Shown here one piece after another: positions 52,587 to 60,634 of a DNA stretch of 61,038 nucleotides. A program made the position numbers and the translations under genes. The first letter of the stretch is position 1, and every line of letters starts with the position of its first letter. Source of the stretch: Muribaculum sp. An289 (GTDB taxonomy: Bacteria > Bacteroidota > Bacteroidia > Bacteroidales > UBA932); NCBI RefSeq assembly GCF_002159555.1, contig NZ_NFIV01000011.1, positions 1 through 61,038 on the forward strand, in the 5' to 3' direction. The notes under the pieces were generated by a model. The model saw only the letters and a list, made by a program, of their open reading frames with translations. It was not told where the DNA came from and ran no database searches.

Positions 52587-53657
52587 GGCAGAGTCAACGA
52601 GCAAGTGCAACACGAGACAAAATTATAACAAAAGTCTAAAGAACTCGTCCTTGGGTGTAGAAAAGTTCAACTTTTCCCTTGGTCTTCGGTTGATTTTCAG
52701 CTGTACGGAGTGGATGAATTCATCCGTAAGTTCCTTGAAATCCGTCCCTTTCGGGAGGTATTGCCTGACCAGCTTGTTCATGTTCTCAATCCTGCCCTTC
52801 TGCCAGGAAGCGTAGCTGTCCGCGAAGTAAACCGTGGCTTTCAGAGCTTCCGTTATTTTCCTATGGGAACGGAACTCAAACCCGTTGTCCGTGGTTATCG
52901 TCAGCACGTTCTTCCTGTACGGATAGAGCAGCCTGATGACGGCATCCGCGACCTTCTCGTGATCCATACCGTGCGGTAGCCTCTCCATTATCAGGTAGTT
53001 CCTGCTCCGCTCGCACAGGGTCAGTATCGCACTTTTCTGCCCTTTCCCTACTATCGTGTCCATCTCCCAGTCCCCGAACCTCCTGCCGTCCGCCTCCGCC
53101 GGCCTCTCATGGATGCTCACCCTCTCCGGTATGTTCGTCGCCACCGTCGGACGCCTCCGCTTCTTGCGTCTCCGGTACTTCATCCTGTGACGGCAATGAC
53201 TCTTCAACTCTCCACTTTCATCGTTCCGGATCATCTCATATATTCTCTCGTGCGATATCCTGACGTCCTTCTTCATCAGGTAACCCGATATCTGCTTCGG
53301 TGACCACTCCTCTGCCAGCAGAAGCCTCATCGCCTCCCGGAGAACATCTGCCGGTGTCTCCCTGTTCCTTACCGTCCTCTCACGCCTGTCCAGTGCCCGC
53401 TCGTGCGCTATCGACCACCAATACCTCCCATGGCGGTTGCTGTTCCTGCGGATTTCCCTGCTTACCGTACTCCTGTTGACACCTATCTGCCGAGCAATGG
53501 CTGCCTGTGTCTTTTTTTCTTGTATTCCCAGATAGATTGCGTATCTTTGCTCCCGGGTCAGTTGATTATACATAGAGCAACACAAATTTAATTGATCCCT
53601 GGGGAACTTCGGTTCCCCTTTTTCATTTTTATGTGTTGCACTTCGGTGTTGAATCTT
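52587..53657 (-). mobile_element. IS30-family insertion sequence, about 1.07 kb
   Basis: The ends carry imperfect 25-bp inverted repeats sharing TCAAC and AAGTGCAACAC (left around 52589-52613, right around 53633-53657). The element is flanked by a 15-bp direct repeat CATTGGCATGTTTCG at 52572-52586 and 53658-53672. It encodes one transposase. The left boundary is uncertain by two bases. It inserted just beside repeat C copy 2, upstream of miaB. Confidence 0.88.
52623..53573 (-). CDS. IS30-family transposase
   Basis: A 316-residue DDE transposase. An N-terminal helix-turn-helix (LTREQRYAIYLGIQEKKTQAA, then IARQIGVNRSTVSREIRRN) binds the ends. The rve core carries the first Asp in GDWEMDTIVGKG, the second in ITTDNGFEF and the Glu in WQKGRIENMNKLVRQYLPKG, the IS30 signature. 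I use ATG 53573 (MYNQLTREQ); the frame is open further upstream into non-coding DNA. It appears intact and could be active. Confidence 0.93.
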   Translation of the reverse strand: MYNQLTREQRYAIYLGIQEKKTQAAIARQIGVNRSTVSREIRRNSNRHGRYWWSIAHERALDRRERTVRNRETPADVLREAMRLLLAEEWSPKQISGYLMKKDVRISHERIYEMIRNDESGELKSHCRHRMKYRRRKKRRRPTVATNIPERVSIHERPAEADGRRFGDWEMDTIVGKGQKSAILTLCERSRNYLIMERLPHGMDHEKVADAVIRLLYPYRKNVLTITTDNGFEFRSHRKITEALKATVYFADSYASWQKGRIENMNKLVRQYLPKGTDFKELTDEFIHSVQLKINRRPREKLNFSTPKDEFFRLLL

Positions 53658-53752
53658 CATTGGCATGTTTCGTCCGGAGGAGACGGGAGGCCTTGGACTC
53701 ACGGATACAGCTGGCGGAACATGTAATGCAAGCCGTCGAGCTTGTATTGCCG

Positions 53753-53829
53753 AGGCGTGAACAGTATTTCCGGCATAGCCGAATATCGCAGAAGCCGAGA
53801 GCAGAGCAAACGAATTTATTCAAATTGCT
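53753..53829 (-). repeat. Palindromic repeat C, copy 3 (degenerate)
   Basis: On the minus strand AGCAATTTGAAT-AA-ATTCGTTTGCT is followed by CTGCTCTCGGCTTCTGCG, then ATATTCGG in place of the -7 element. Beyond it comes GAAATACTGTTCACGCCTCGG, matching the block upstream of copy 1. The promoter part is degraded and no gene follows, so this looks like a relic. Confidence 0.65.
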
Positions 53830-53885
53830 ATGGTCGCGGCCCCATATTCGTTCCGGAATACAGCATTGCGCTTGACAATTTTCAA

Positions 53886-54042
53886 CCCCATGTCCATCCA
53901 ATCGTTTAATAAGTAACTGATAATTAGTAAATTAGTAAAATTGGACCTGCGCTTGGGTATGTCGTGAAGTACCCAAATCCAGCCTGTTTTTTGTAAGTTG
54001 TTGATTATCAATTATTTCAAAAGGAACCAGATGGCTGTGGGG
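53886..54042 (-). repeat. Structured repeat B, copy 2
   Basis: The reverse complement of this segment aligns to 11815-11968. The strongest matches are TTTGGGTACTT and ACCCAAGCGCAGG, with AT-rich flanks containing TTGATAATCAACAACTTAC. It is divergent but colinear. It lies 24 bases before repeat A copy 2. Confidence 0.7.
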
Positions 54043-54066
54043 TGAAAAATATGCGGGACACCGATT

Positions 54067-54215
54067 GGAGCGAGTTAAATTTTGCTAAGTTATTAATAAT
54101 CAGTTGTTTGTTGAAATTTAACTCGCTTTTGAGGGACGTGCGGACATGGTCGAAAGCGAGTTGTATTTTCTTAAATAATTGACAATTAGATATTTGTAAA
54201 TATTCTACTCGCTCC
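54067..54215 (-). repeat. Double-hairpin repeat A, copy 2
   Basis: The reverse complement aligns to 11513-11662 over its full length, keeping GGAGCGAG/CTCGCTCC ends, AATTGTCAATTATTTAAG, TTTCGACCATGT and TGATTATTAATAACTTA. Both halves are bordered by AGCGAGT/ACTCGCT arms. The combined stretch 53830-54351 contains no reading frame I would call a gene. Confidence 0.8.
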
Positions 54216-54351
54216 AAGCAGTCGTTCCTCCCGGGATTTTCTATTCTGCGATGGTTTGTGGGATATTTTTTCCCGCGGCCGGGTGTCCTCGGTCAAAATG
54301 TACGGAATTTGTACTAAATTTGCAGATTATGGTTGTTTTGACAATACGCAG

Positions 54352-54819
54352 ATGAGAAAATACGCATTATTGATATTGGCCCTGCTTGCCGTGGCGGTGT
54401 CCTGTACGAAAATGAGGGACATAAGGATTACGGATTATAGCATAGCCGAATTGGAAAACATAGGTTTTACGGGGGTGCGGGCGACTGTACGCCTTTCGAT
54501 AGACAATCCCGCGAAGGATTTTACCGTAACCTCGATTTCGGGGACGGTAAAGAGGGACGGGCGCGATTTTGCGGAGTTCGATTTGGATTCGCCGGTGTCC
54601 GTGCCTCATGGAAATACGTCGGATTGCATGTTTCCGATGACCCTGTCGTTGTCCGCTTCCATATCGCCCTTTGAAATGTTGGGGGTAGTTTCTTCCATTG
54701 CAAGGGCAGAGGGCATAACGGTGGATGCGACGGTTAAATTGAAAATGAAACAAGGCATAAGGCACACTGTAAGGGTGCGGGATGTGAAGTTTGACGAAAT
54801 AATGGATTTTGTAAGATGA
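54352..54819 (+). CDS. LEA-like lipoprotein
   Basis: A 155-residue lipoprotein with signal ALLILALLAVAVSC and lipid-carrying Cys18. The mature domain resembles the LEA type 2/WHy fold: FTGVRATVRLSIDNPAKDFTVTS is typical, followed by alternating strands and a final TVRVRDVKF. Such domains are found in envelope lipoproteins of unknown role. The frame opens far upstream at 54256; ATG 54352 is used because it begins the signal peptide. The TGA overlaps the next ATG (ATGA), coupling it to the SPOR-like protein. Confidence 0.8.
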   Translation: MRKYALLILALLAVAVSCTKMRDIRITDYSIAELENIGFTGVRATVRLSIDNPAKDFTVTSISGTVKRDGRDFAEFDLDSPVSVPHGNTSDCMFPMTLSLSASISPFEMLGVVSSIARAEGITVDATVKLKMKQGIRHTVRVRDVKFDEIMDFVR

Positions 54820-55517
54820 GACTCAAAGACATTCTGATTGTTCCTGCCGTATTTTCCACCCTTCTTCTTGGCAGTTTTGTCACATGTCCTCCGACGGACT
54901 CCATCCGCACCGATGCGGACAAACCGGATGTTTTATCGGGTGGCGGGTCCCATGCGGATACATCCCTGCTTGCGGACACAACCCTGCTGGCAGATACTAC
55001 GCTGTTGATAGATACTTCCCTGTTCACTTTCAAGGATACGGTCATGTATGTGCAGTATCCTCTGGCTGATACACTTCTGGAGGGGAAAAACATATTTGAA
55101 TTGCTGCCCGGGGTGGAACTCGGCCAGAGCCTTACGGTGCGTACTGCCATGGCGCAGCACGTCAGGCTCAACCATGAGAGAAAGATTCCGGGTTACCGCA
55201 TAAGGATTTTTTTCGACAACAGGCAGAATGCGAGGGCCGAATCCGAGAGGATTGAGAAGGAATTCCGTTTCCTTTTCCCTGAAATGCAGACCTACCGCAG
55301 CTATGCAAACCCTTATTTTAAGGTGACGGTGGGCGATTTCCGCACCCGTTCCGAAGCCATGTCGCGGCTTGCAAAGATTAAAAACATCTATCCTGCCGCC
55401 TTCTTGGTGAAGGAAGATATTTCGTATCCCCCTGTCGACAGGAACAATCCTGTATATCTGGATACCGTCACTCTGATTATTCCGAAAGAGGAGCCTTCCG
55501 AGAACGTCTTTTTTTGA
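54816..55517 (+). CDS. SPOR-like domain envelope protein
   Basis: A 233-residue exported protein. A hydrophobic N-terminus (IVPAVFSTLLLGSFVTC) may be a lipoprotein signal, although the lipobox is weak. A low-complexity stretch with repeated LLADTTLL follows (about residues 45-65). The C-terminal ~80 residues fit a SPOR fold: IPGYRIRIFFDNRQNARAE, FKVTVGDFRTRSEAMSRLAKI and AAFLVKED. SPOR domains bind denuded glycan strands at division sites. The last 41 bases overlap the convergent glsB gene. Confidence 0.78.
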   Translation: MRLKDILIVPAVFSTLLLGSFVTCPPTDSIRTDADKPDVLSGGGSHADTSLLADTTLLADTTLLIDTSLFTFKDTVMYVQYPLADTLLEGKNIFELLPGVELGQSLTVRTAMAQHVRLNHERKIPGYRIRIFFDNRQNARAESERIEKEFRFLFPEMQTYRSYANPYFKVTVGDFRTRSEAMSRLAKIKNIYPAAFLVKEDISYPPVDRNNPVYLDTVTLIIPKEEPSENVFF

Positions 55518-56472
55518 TGGTGCTCGCGACTTTCCACCATCTGTACCTCAGCCGCTGGCTCCACTGTTGCAGCGGTGAGGTGTAACGGCTCAGTTTTTCC
55601 GGGAAAATATCCGGAATTGTAACCAGTATGGCCGTTTCTTCCACGTTTCCGAACAGGTCGTTCACGGCGGTTCCGAATGTCCTCATCGTCGGCGACAGAT
55701 TCATGTATGAATTGAAAAGGGGAGGTATGTGCTCGCCTTTCTCCTTGATTTCGTGCGAAAGTCTTTTGTATGCTTCGTTATATTCGAGCCCGTCGAAAAT
55801 TTCCGAATACAGAGGGTTGCCCTCGTCTATGTCGATCGGGGCTATAGGGCGCACCAGCCCGTCCGGGTCGTTGAAATATTTATGTGCAAAATTCAGGAGC
55901 AGGTTGCGGGCTTCGACATTGTATTTTTTGTACATGGTCACCTTCCCGAAAAAATATTTGCAGTCTGAATATTTCATAATCAGGGCCCCGAGTCCGTCCC
56001 ACAGATTGTCCAATGCGAACAGTCCCTTGCGGGTCCTGGTTCCCTGATAGTTGGGCTGTATGAATGAGCGGCCCAGTTCAATCATGTATGGCAGATAGTC
56101 CTTTATGAAGCTGTCTGAAAAAGTGAACAGCTCCGAGGTAGCCAGGTCTGAAACCTCTATGCCCTTTCCGAAAATATACCTGTATCCGCCGATTATTTCG
56201 CATTCATGCGGATCCCAGACAATCAGCTGGCGATAAGGGTGCGACGGGTCTGTGTCGTAACGGTCTATGTCGGCTTCCTCTCCCGTGCCGCCTCCGGCAT
56301 CCCTGAACGTGATTTCGCGCAGCCTGCCTATTTCCCTCATTACGTTAGGAGAGTCGGCGGCCGTCACTTCGTACAACTCGTTTTCCCCTTTCCTGGTATA
56401 TCTTATCAGTTTGTCTTTAGTGAGTTCCTCTATGAGGATTTTTTTGTCTACCGGGCTAATTATCGGTTTCAT
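55477..56472 (-). CDS. glsB: Glycine N-acyltransferase, GlsB-like
   Basis: A 331-residue GNAT-related acyltransferase of the OlsB/hemolysin-like type. In Bacteroides thetaiotaomicron GlsB makes N-acyl-3-hydroxyacyl-glycine, the first step of glycine lipids. Features: an N-terminal region with MREIGRLREITFRDAGGG, then YDTDPSHPYRQLIVWD, EIIGGYRYIFG and IELGRSFIQPNYQGTRTRKGLFALDNLWDGLG, the CoA/ACP-site segment. The glsA stop overlaps its ATG (ATGA). The assignment rests on family and pairing; product chemistry is inferred. Confidence 0.82.
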   Translation of the reverse strand: MKPIISPVDKKILIEELTKDKLIRYTRKGENELYEVTAADSPNVMREIGRLREITFRDAGGGTGEEADIDRYDTDPSHPYRQLIVWDPHECEIIGGYRYIFGKGIEVSDLATSELFTFSDSFIKDYLPYMIELGRSFIQPNYQGTRTRKGLFALDNLWDGLGALIMKYSDCKYFFGKVTMYKKYNVEARNLLLNFAHKYFNDPDGLVRPIAPIDIDEGNPLYSEIFDGLEYNEAYKRLSHEIKEKGEHIPPLFNSYMNLSPTMRTFGTAVNDLFGNVEETAILVTIPDIFPEKLSRYTSPLQQWSQRLRYRWWKVASTIKKRRSRKAPLSE

Positions 56473-57299
56473 TTTGTTGGTTTAAGTTTGTAAGTAGCGT
56501 TACGGATTGTTTCGACCCATTCGTTCATGCTTTTGCTCGAATCGATGGATGAAATGGGAATCGGTTCCCCGAAATAAAGCTCGAAGCTGTTCCCCCTTTG
56601 CCTGAACATTTCGTCCGGAAGGAACATCATTTCGATATTGAACTTGATACCCAATGCCTTGCGTAATTTTGCGAGCCTGTAGAAAAATGCGGAGTTCCTG
56701 CCGTTGAAAAAGACCGGGACTATATCCCTTCCGTATTCCTTGGCTTTCTTCAGAAAGGTGCTTTTCCATGGAAGGTCGCAGATTCCGTCCTTCTGTTTTC
56801 TGGAGCAGAGACCGGCCGGAAAATACAGTATCTGGGCATCCCCCGCAAATGCTTCGTTGATTGCCCTGGCGCTTTCATTCCCTGTCCTGCCGAATTTGTT
56901 CACGGGGACGAAAATCGGTGCCAGCGGTTTGAGAAACATGAGCAGGTCGTTCACCACGAAGCGGACCTCCTTGAATCTTTTCCCGATGCAGGCTATCAGC
57001 ACCATGCCGTCGAGCCCTCCGAGCGGATGGTTCGATACGAAGACATAGCGTTTCGATGTGTCTAACCTGTCAATACCGTGCGGCGTATATGTGGCTTCAA
57101 GGGTGTGCCGGACTATGTTGTCCGCGAAATCGACACTTTCGCATTTTCCGAAACGGGCCAGTGCGGTATTGATTTCATCCTGATGGATGATGCGCGCCAG
57201 CCACGATGTTACGAATCCCGGAACGAACCGGGCCTTGTCCGGTGCCTTTTTTTTCAGTATTTCAGCCACATCCACATGCATGATGTCTTGCTGTTCCAT
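56469..57299 (-). CDS. glsA: Glycine-lipid O-acyltransferase, GlsA-like (PlsC family)
   Basis: A 276-residue acyltransferase that would add the second acyl chain to the GlsB product. The catalytic motif is NHPLGGLDG, an H-x5-D spacing rather than the H-x4-D of PlsC. ILYFPAGLCSRK supplies the acceptor-binding block, which in PlsC reads FPEGxR. I use ATG 57299 (MEQQDIMHVD), since the residues upstream are AT-rich leader. It precedes glsB with a 4-base overlap, so both are translated together. Confidence 0.85.
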   Translation of the reverse strand: MEQQDIMHVDVAEILKKKAPDKARFVPGFVTSWLARIIHQDEINTALARFGKCESVDFADNIVRHTLEATYTPHGIDRLDTSKRYVFVSNHPLGGLDGMVLIACIGKRFKEVRFVVNDLLMFLKPLAPIFVPVNKFGRTGNESARAINEAFAGDAQILYFPAGLCSRKQKDGICDLPWKSTFLKKAKEYGRDIVPVFFNGRNSAFFYRLAKLRKALGIKFNIEMMFLPDEMFRQRGNSFELYFGEPIPISSIDSSKSMNEWVETIRNATYKLKPTK

Positions 57300-57339
57300 A
57301 ACGGTTGTTGTTTTCAGATGCGAATATAGGAAAAAAATG

Positions 57340-57347
57340 TATATTTG
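57340..57347 (+). promoter_or_regulatory. -7 element immediately before rpoN
   Basis: TATATTTG ends five bases before the rpoN ATG at 57353, so a transcript starting at the usual distance would have almost no 5' leader. A weaker TATATTCG for glsA lies opposite at 57328-57321. Confidence 0.55.
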
Positions 57348-57352
57348 CATTC

Positions 57353-58774
57353 ATGAACAATTCAGGAATAAAACAGGGTTTAGTCCAAAAACAGACACAA
57401 AAGCTGTCTCCGCTCCAGATTCAGACCATAAAGCTTCTGGAGCTTTCGGCGTTGGAGATGCAGCAGAGGATACAGAAGGAGCTGGAGGAAAATCCGGTGC
57501 TCGACGAGAACACGAAGGCCGAGACGGATGAGGAGGGGGAAGCGGAGGACCTTTCGCTCGATGCCTATTCCGAGGACGACCCTATACCGAAATACAAGAC
57601 ATACGTCAATAATTACGGAAAGGACGAACGTCCCCAGTACAATACGTTTTCCGTCAAGGAAAGTTTTCACCAGAGCCTTGAGCATCAGTTGGGTTATAAA
57701 CCGCTTTCCGAGCATGAACGTACCGTTGCCTCATTCATAATAGGGAGCCTTGATGATGACGGATATCTGAGGAGGGACCTTGAAAGCCTTGTGGACGACA
57801 TGGCATTCAAGTCCGGGATAACCACGGATGAACAGGAAGTGGAGAGGATGCTGAAGGTCATCCAGGAATTCGAGCCTACGGGGGTAGGGGCGAGGGATTT
57901 GCAGGAATGTCTGCTTTTGCAGCTGAAGGCGAAGGAGCAGACGAAGGATGTCCGTAATGCCATAGAAATACTCACGAAGTATTATCCGGAATTCACGAAG
58001 AAACATTATCCGAAAATTATTTCCCGCCTCGGGATTTCCGAAGAGGACATGAAAGGGGCGATTTCGGAAATAGTACACCTTAATCCGCGGCCCGGCGGAG
58101 CCATAGATGACAACTATACCGAGCAGGCCCAGCAGGTCGTTCCCGATTTTCTGCTTGAACTGAAGGACGGGGAGTTGGTACTGTCGCTTCCGCGTTTTTC
58201 AGTTCCAGAGCTGAAAGTCAATTCCAAGTATGCGAAAATACTGGAAAATGCGGCCAAGGGCTCGGCCCGCGAAGGGAGGGAGGCGGCCATGTTCGTCAAG
58301 CAGAAGATTGATTCGGCAAAATGGTTCATAGAAGCCATAAAACAGCGCCAGAATACGTTCCTGAGCACTATGAACGCCATTCTGAAGTACCAGCACGACT
58401 ATTTCATAGACGGGGACGAGTCAAAGTTGAAACCTATGGTGCTTAAAAACATAGCCGAAATGACCGGGCTGGATATCTCTACCATTTCGAGGGTTGTAAG
58501 CAGCAAATACATACAGACGCATTTCGGGATATTCCCGCTGAAATATTTCTTTTCCGAAGGGCTTTCGACCGATACCGGCGAGGAAGTGTCCACAAGGGAA
58601 ATCAAGAAAGTGCTGTCGGAGTGCGTGGAGGCCGAGGACAAGAAAAAGCCCCTCACCGACGAGGAGCTTGTAAACCTGTTGTCTTCCAAGGGCTACAAGG
58701 TGGCCCGCAGGACAGTGGCGAAATACCGTGAGCAGCTGAACATCCCTATCGCACGTCTGAGAAAGGAACTTTAG
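57353..58774 (+). CDS. rpoN: RNA polymerase sigma-54 factor
   Basis: A 473-residue sigma-54. Region I is Gln/Leu-rich (QTQKLSPLQIQTIKLLELSALEMQQRIQKELEENP). The core-binding region lies at about residues 110-300. The DNA-binding part contains the helix-turn-helix ...MTGLDISTISRVVSSKYIQT, and the RpoN box ARRTVAKYREQLNIP near the C-terminus reads the -24 element. The start MNNSGIKQG is chosen over upstream frame extension. Sigma-54 needs an enhancer-binding ATPase; none is in the window. The last 15 bases are duplicated after the stop. Confidence 0.97.
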   Translation: MNNSGIKQGLVQKQTQKLSPLQIQTIKLLELSALEMQQRIQKELEENPVLDENTKAETDEEGEAEDLSLDAYSEDDPIPKYKTYVNNYGKDERPQYNTFSVKESFHQSLEHQLGYKPLSEHERTVASFIIGSLDDDGYLRRDLESLVDDMAFKSGITTDEQEVERMLKVIQEFEPTGVGARDLQECLLLQLKAKEQTKDVRNAIEILTKYYPEFTKKHYPKIISRLGISEEDMKGAISEIVHLNPRPGGAIDDNYTEQAQQVVPDFLLELKDGELVLSLPRFSVPELKVNSKYAKILENAAKGSAREGREAAMFVKQKIDSAKWFIEAIKQRQNTFLSTMNAILKYQHDYFIDGDESKLKPMVLKNIAEMTGLDISTISRVVSSKYIQTHFGIFPLKYFFSEGLSTDTGEEVSTREIKKVLSECVEAEDKKKPLTDEELVNLLSSKGYKVARRTVAKYREQLNIPIARLRKEL

Positions 58775-58790
58775 CGAAAGGAGCTTTAGC
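58761..58790 (+). repeat. 15-bp duplication of the rpoN 3' end
   Basis: GAAAGGAACTTTAGC (last codons and stop of rpoN) is followed immediately by GAAAGGAGCTTTAGC. Confidence 0.9.
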
Positions 58791-58805
58791 GCTGCAAGGC
58801 CCTTT

Positions 58806-58851
58806 ACAGTTTACAGCTTGTTCCCGAAACAGTTTACAGCTTGCTTCCGAA
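58806..58851 (-). repeat. 23-bp duplication of the upp 3' end
   Basis: ACAGTTTACAGCTTG(T/C)TTCCGAA-type units (one mismatch) occur at 58806-58828 and 58829-58851. The second contains the last codons and stop of upp; the first lies beyond the stop. Confidence 0.9.
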
Positions 58852-59490
58852 AGCCAGGTCTCCGGCATCACCGAGGCCCGGGACTATGTATGAATGCGAT
58901 GTCAGTTCTTCGTCTATTGCTGCAACCCATAGCGTGACAGGCTCTCCCCTGAAATGTTTCTTGATGTGCTCTACGGCATATTGGCTTGAAATCGGACATA
59001 CGAAATGAGTGTGCCGCGGTTTCCCGAAATCCGCGCAGAGCCTTTCGAATACGATTTGCAGCGAGGACCCGGTAGCCAGCATCGTGTCCGCAAGTATCAG
59101 GATTTTCCCTTCCAGCGACGGAGTGCTCGCATATTCGGTCCTGATTTCGAAGTTTCCCTCCTTGTCATATTTCCTGTAGGCCGCTACGAAGGCGTTCTGT
59201 GCATTGTCGAACAGGTTGAGTATCCCATTGTGCAGCGGGAGTCCGGCCCTGAGTATCGTGCCTATGACTATGTCGTCGTCCGGAGTGGAGCATCTGGCTA
59301 TTCCCAGCGGAGTTTCCACATCTTTTCCGGAATATGACAGCGTTTTGCTGATTTCGTAGGCGAAGATTTCCCCGACCCTTTCCAGATTGCGCCTGAAACG
59401 CATGCTGTCCGTCTGGATGTTCATATCGCGCATTTCGGCGATGAATTTGTTGAGGATGGAGTCTGCCGCCCCGAGATTTATCAGTTTCAT
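58834..59490 (-). CDS. upp: Uracil phosphoribosyltransferase
   Basis: A 218-residue enzyme salvaging uracil to UMP with PRPP. The PRPP-binding loop is ILADTMLATGSSLQ, and the uracil-binding C-terminus ends YIVPGLGDAGDLAFG. GTILRAGLPLHNGILNLF is also typical. The start ATG 59490 (MKLINLG) is preferred to the frame start at 59553. A TATTTTTG -7 element lies at 59530-59523. It converges with rpoN, 59 bases apart. Confidence 0.95.
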   Translation of the reverse strand: MKLINLGAADSILNKFIAEMRDMNIQTDSMRFRRNLERVGEIFAYEISKTLSYSGKDVETPLGIARCSTPDDDIVIGTILRAGLPLHNGILNLFDNAQNAFVAAYRKYDKEGNFEIRTEYASTPSLEGKILILADTMLATGSSLQIVFERLCADFGKPRHTHFVCPISSQYAVEHIKKHFRGEPVTLWVAAIDEELTSHSYIVPGLGDAGDLAFGSKL

Positions 59491-59522
59491 GTCGTATGGG
59501 TTAAAAATTTCAATGGATTGTG

Positions 59523-59530
59523 CAAAAATA
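59523..59530 (-). promoter_or_regulatory. -7 element for upp
   Basis: TATTTTTG on the minus strand, 33 bases upstream of the upp ATG, just after the radC stop. Confidence 0.5.
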
Positions 59531-59560
59531 TGAATAACCGTCCGACAATCCAAGAAACTC

Positions 59561-60271
59561 CTAAAAATTGTTGTCCGGCGAGTGGTCCGAGAAACTGTAA
59601 TAATTTTTTCCCGCTACGATTATATGGTCCAAAAGCGCGATGTCGACCGTCCGTGCCGCCTCTTTCAGCGCCTTCGTTTCCCTTATGTCGTTCTGGCCCG
59701 GGAAACGGTTTCCCGAAGGGTGGTTGTGTGCGAGTATGATGCCGCTTGCGAGTTTTTCCAGCGCGGATTTCAGGATGGCCTTTCTGTCTATTACGGTCGA
59801 TGAACTGCCGCCGCTCGATGCCCTGTCTACTGAAATCACCCTGTTGCCCCTGTTGAGGTATATTACCCAGCATTCTTCGTGATCGAGGTCTTTAAGAAGG
59901 GGAAACAGCAGCTTGAATGCCTTCTGCGAATCCGTAATCGGACTTCCGGCGGCAGTCATGGCCTCTTCGCTCGCAAATCTGCGCCCCAGTTCGAATGCCG
60001 CCTTCACCGTAACCGCCTTGGCCTTTCCCATCCCCGGCATGGTTTCCATGCGTTCCAACGACATTGCGGACAGTCCCGAAAGCGAATTCCCCGCAAGGCG
60101 TATGAGTTCCCTCGCCAAGTCCACGGCGCTCTTCATGACACCGCTCCTCTTCCCTCCATAACCTGTCCTTATGAGGATTGCAATCAGTTCCGCATCGCTC
60201 AATGCTCCCGCCCCGTTGGTTTCCAACCTTTCGCGCGGCCTGTCCTTCTCTTTCCATTCGGTTATCTTCAT
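59561..60271 (-). CDS. radC: RadC/JAB-domain protein
   Basis: A 236-residue MPN/JAB metal-binding protein. The N-terminal helix-hairpin-helix part (RLETNGAGALSDAELIAILIRTG; later METMPGMGKAKA) precedes the JAB domain with the JAMM motif: AHNHPSGNRFPGQND preceded by a Glu in DLDHEECWVIYL. The true function is not settled despite the DNA-repair name. I prefer ATG 60271 (MKITEWKEKDRPRE) over GTG 60298. A TATTTTTG element lies at 60310-60303. Confidence 0.92.
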   Translation of the reverse strand: MKITEWKEKDRPRERLETNGAGALSDAELIAILIRTGYGGKRSGVMKSAVDLARELIRLAGNSLSGLSAMSLERMETMPGMGKAKAVTVKAAFELGRRFASEEAMTAAGSPITDSQKAFKLLFPLLKDLDHEECWVIYLNRGNRVISVDRASSGGSSSTVIDRKAILKSALEKLASGIILAHNHPSGNRFPGQNDIRETKALKEAARTVDIALLDHIIVAGKNYYSFSDHSPDNNF

Positions 60272-60311
60272 CTCTCTGCCCTCTTCAGACCAGCCCACGG
60301 TGCAAAAATAA

Positions 60312-60338
60312 ACAAAAAAACCGGCTTGAAAGCCGGTT
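60312..60338 (-). terminator. Terminator of rpsT
   Basis: On the minus strand AACCGGCTT-TC-AAGCCGGTT forms a 9-bp perfect stem followed by seven Ts (60320-60312). It lies 24 bases after the rpsT stop and immediately upstream of the radC promoter. Confidence 0.92.
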
Positions 60339-60361
60339 CCCTTTAAATCTGCCTTTAAATC

Positions 60362-60613
60362 TTAGAGCTTATTGATATAAACAGCCAAACCGCTCTTGAG
60401 GTTTGCCGCCTTGTTGTCATGAATGACATTGATTTTGGCCAATTTATCAATCATTGAATAAACTTTAGGGAGCATGGCCTCGGCCTGGCTCTTGTCTGTC
60501 GTGTTCCTCAATGCCCTGATGGCATTCCTTGTTGTCTTTGCATAATACCTGTTATGCAATCTGCGCCTTTCGCTTTGGCGGGCGCGCTTTGCTGCTGATG
60601 CGTGATTTGCCAT
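60362..60613 (-). CDS. rpsT: 30S ribosomal protein S20
   Basis: An 83-residue protein binding the 5' domain of 16S rRNA. It begins [18 protein letters not shown] and contains [15 protein letters not shown], both diagnostic. It is 21 bases downstream of tRNA-Glu on the same strand with no separate promoter seen, so tRNA and S20 probably come from one transcript. Confidence 0.97.
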   Translation of the reverse strand: MANHASAAKRARQSERRRLHNRYYAKTTRNAIRALRNTTDKSQAEAMLPKVYSMIDKLAKINVIHDNKAANLKSGLAVYINKL

Positions 60614-60634
60614 TGTTTCTCTTTTTTGTTTTCG

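Noticed and set aside
53629-53901. A 90-codon minus-strand frame right of the IS
   Set aside because: It runs through the IS end, the direct repeat and repeat C copy 3, with no start signal or protein-like composition.
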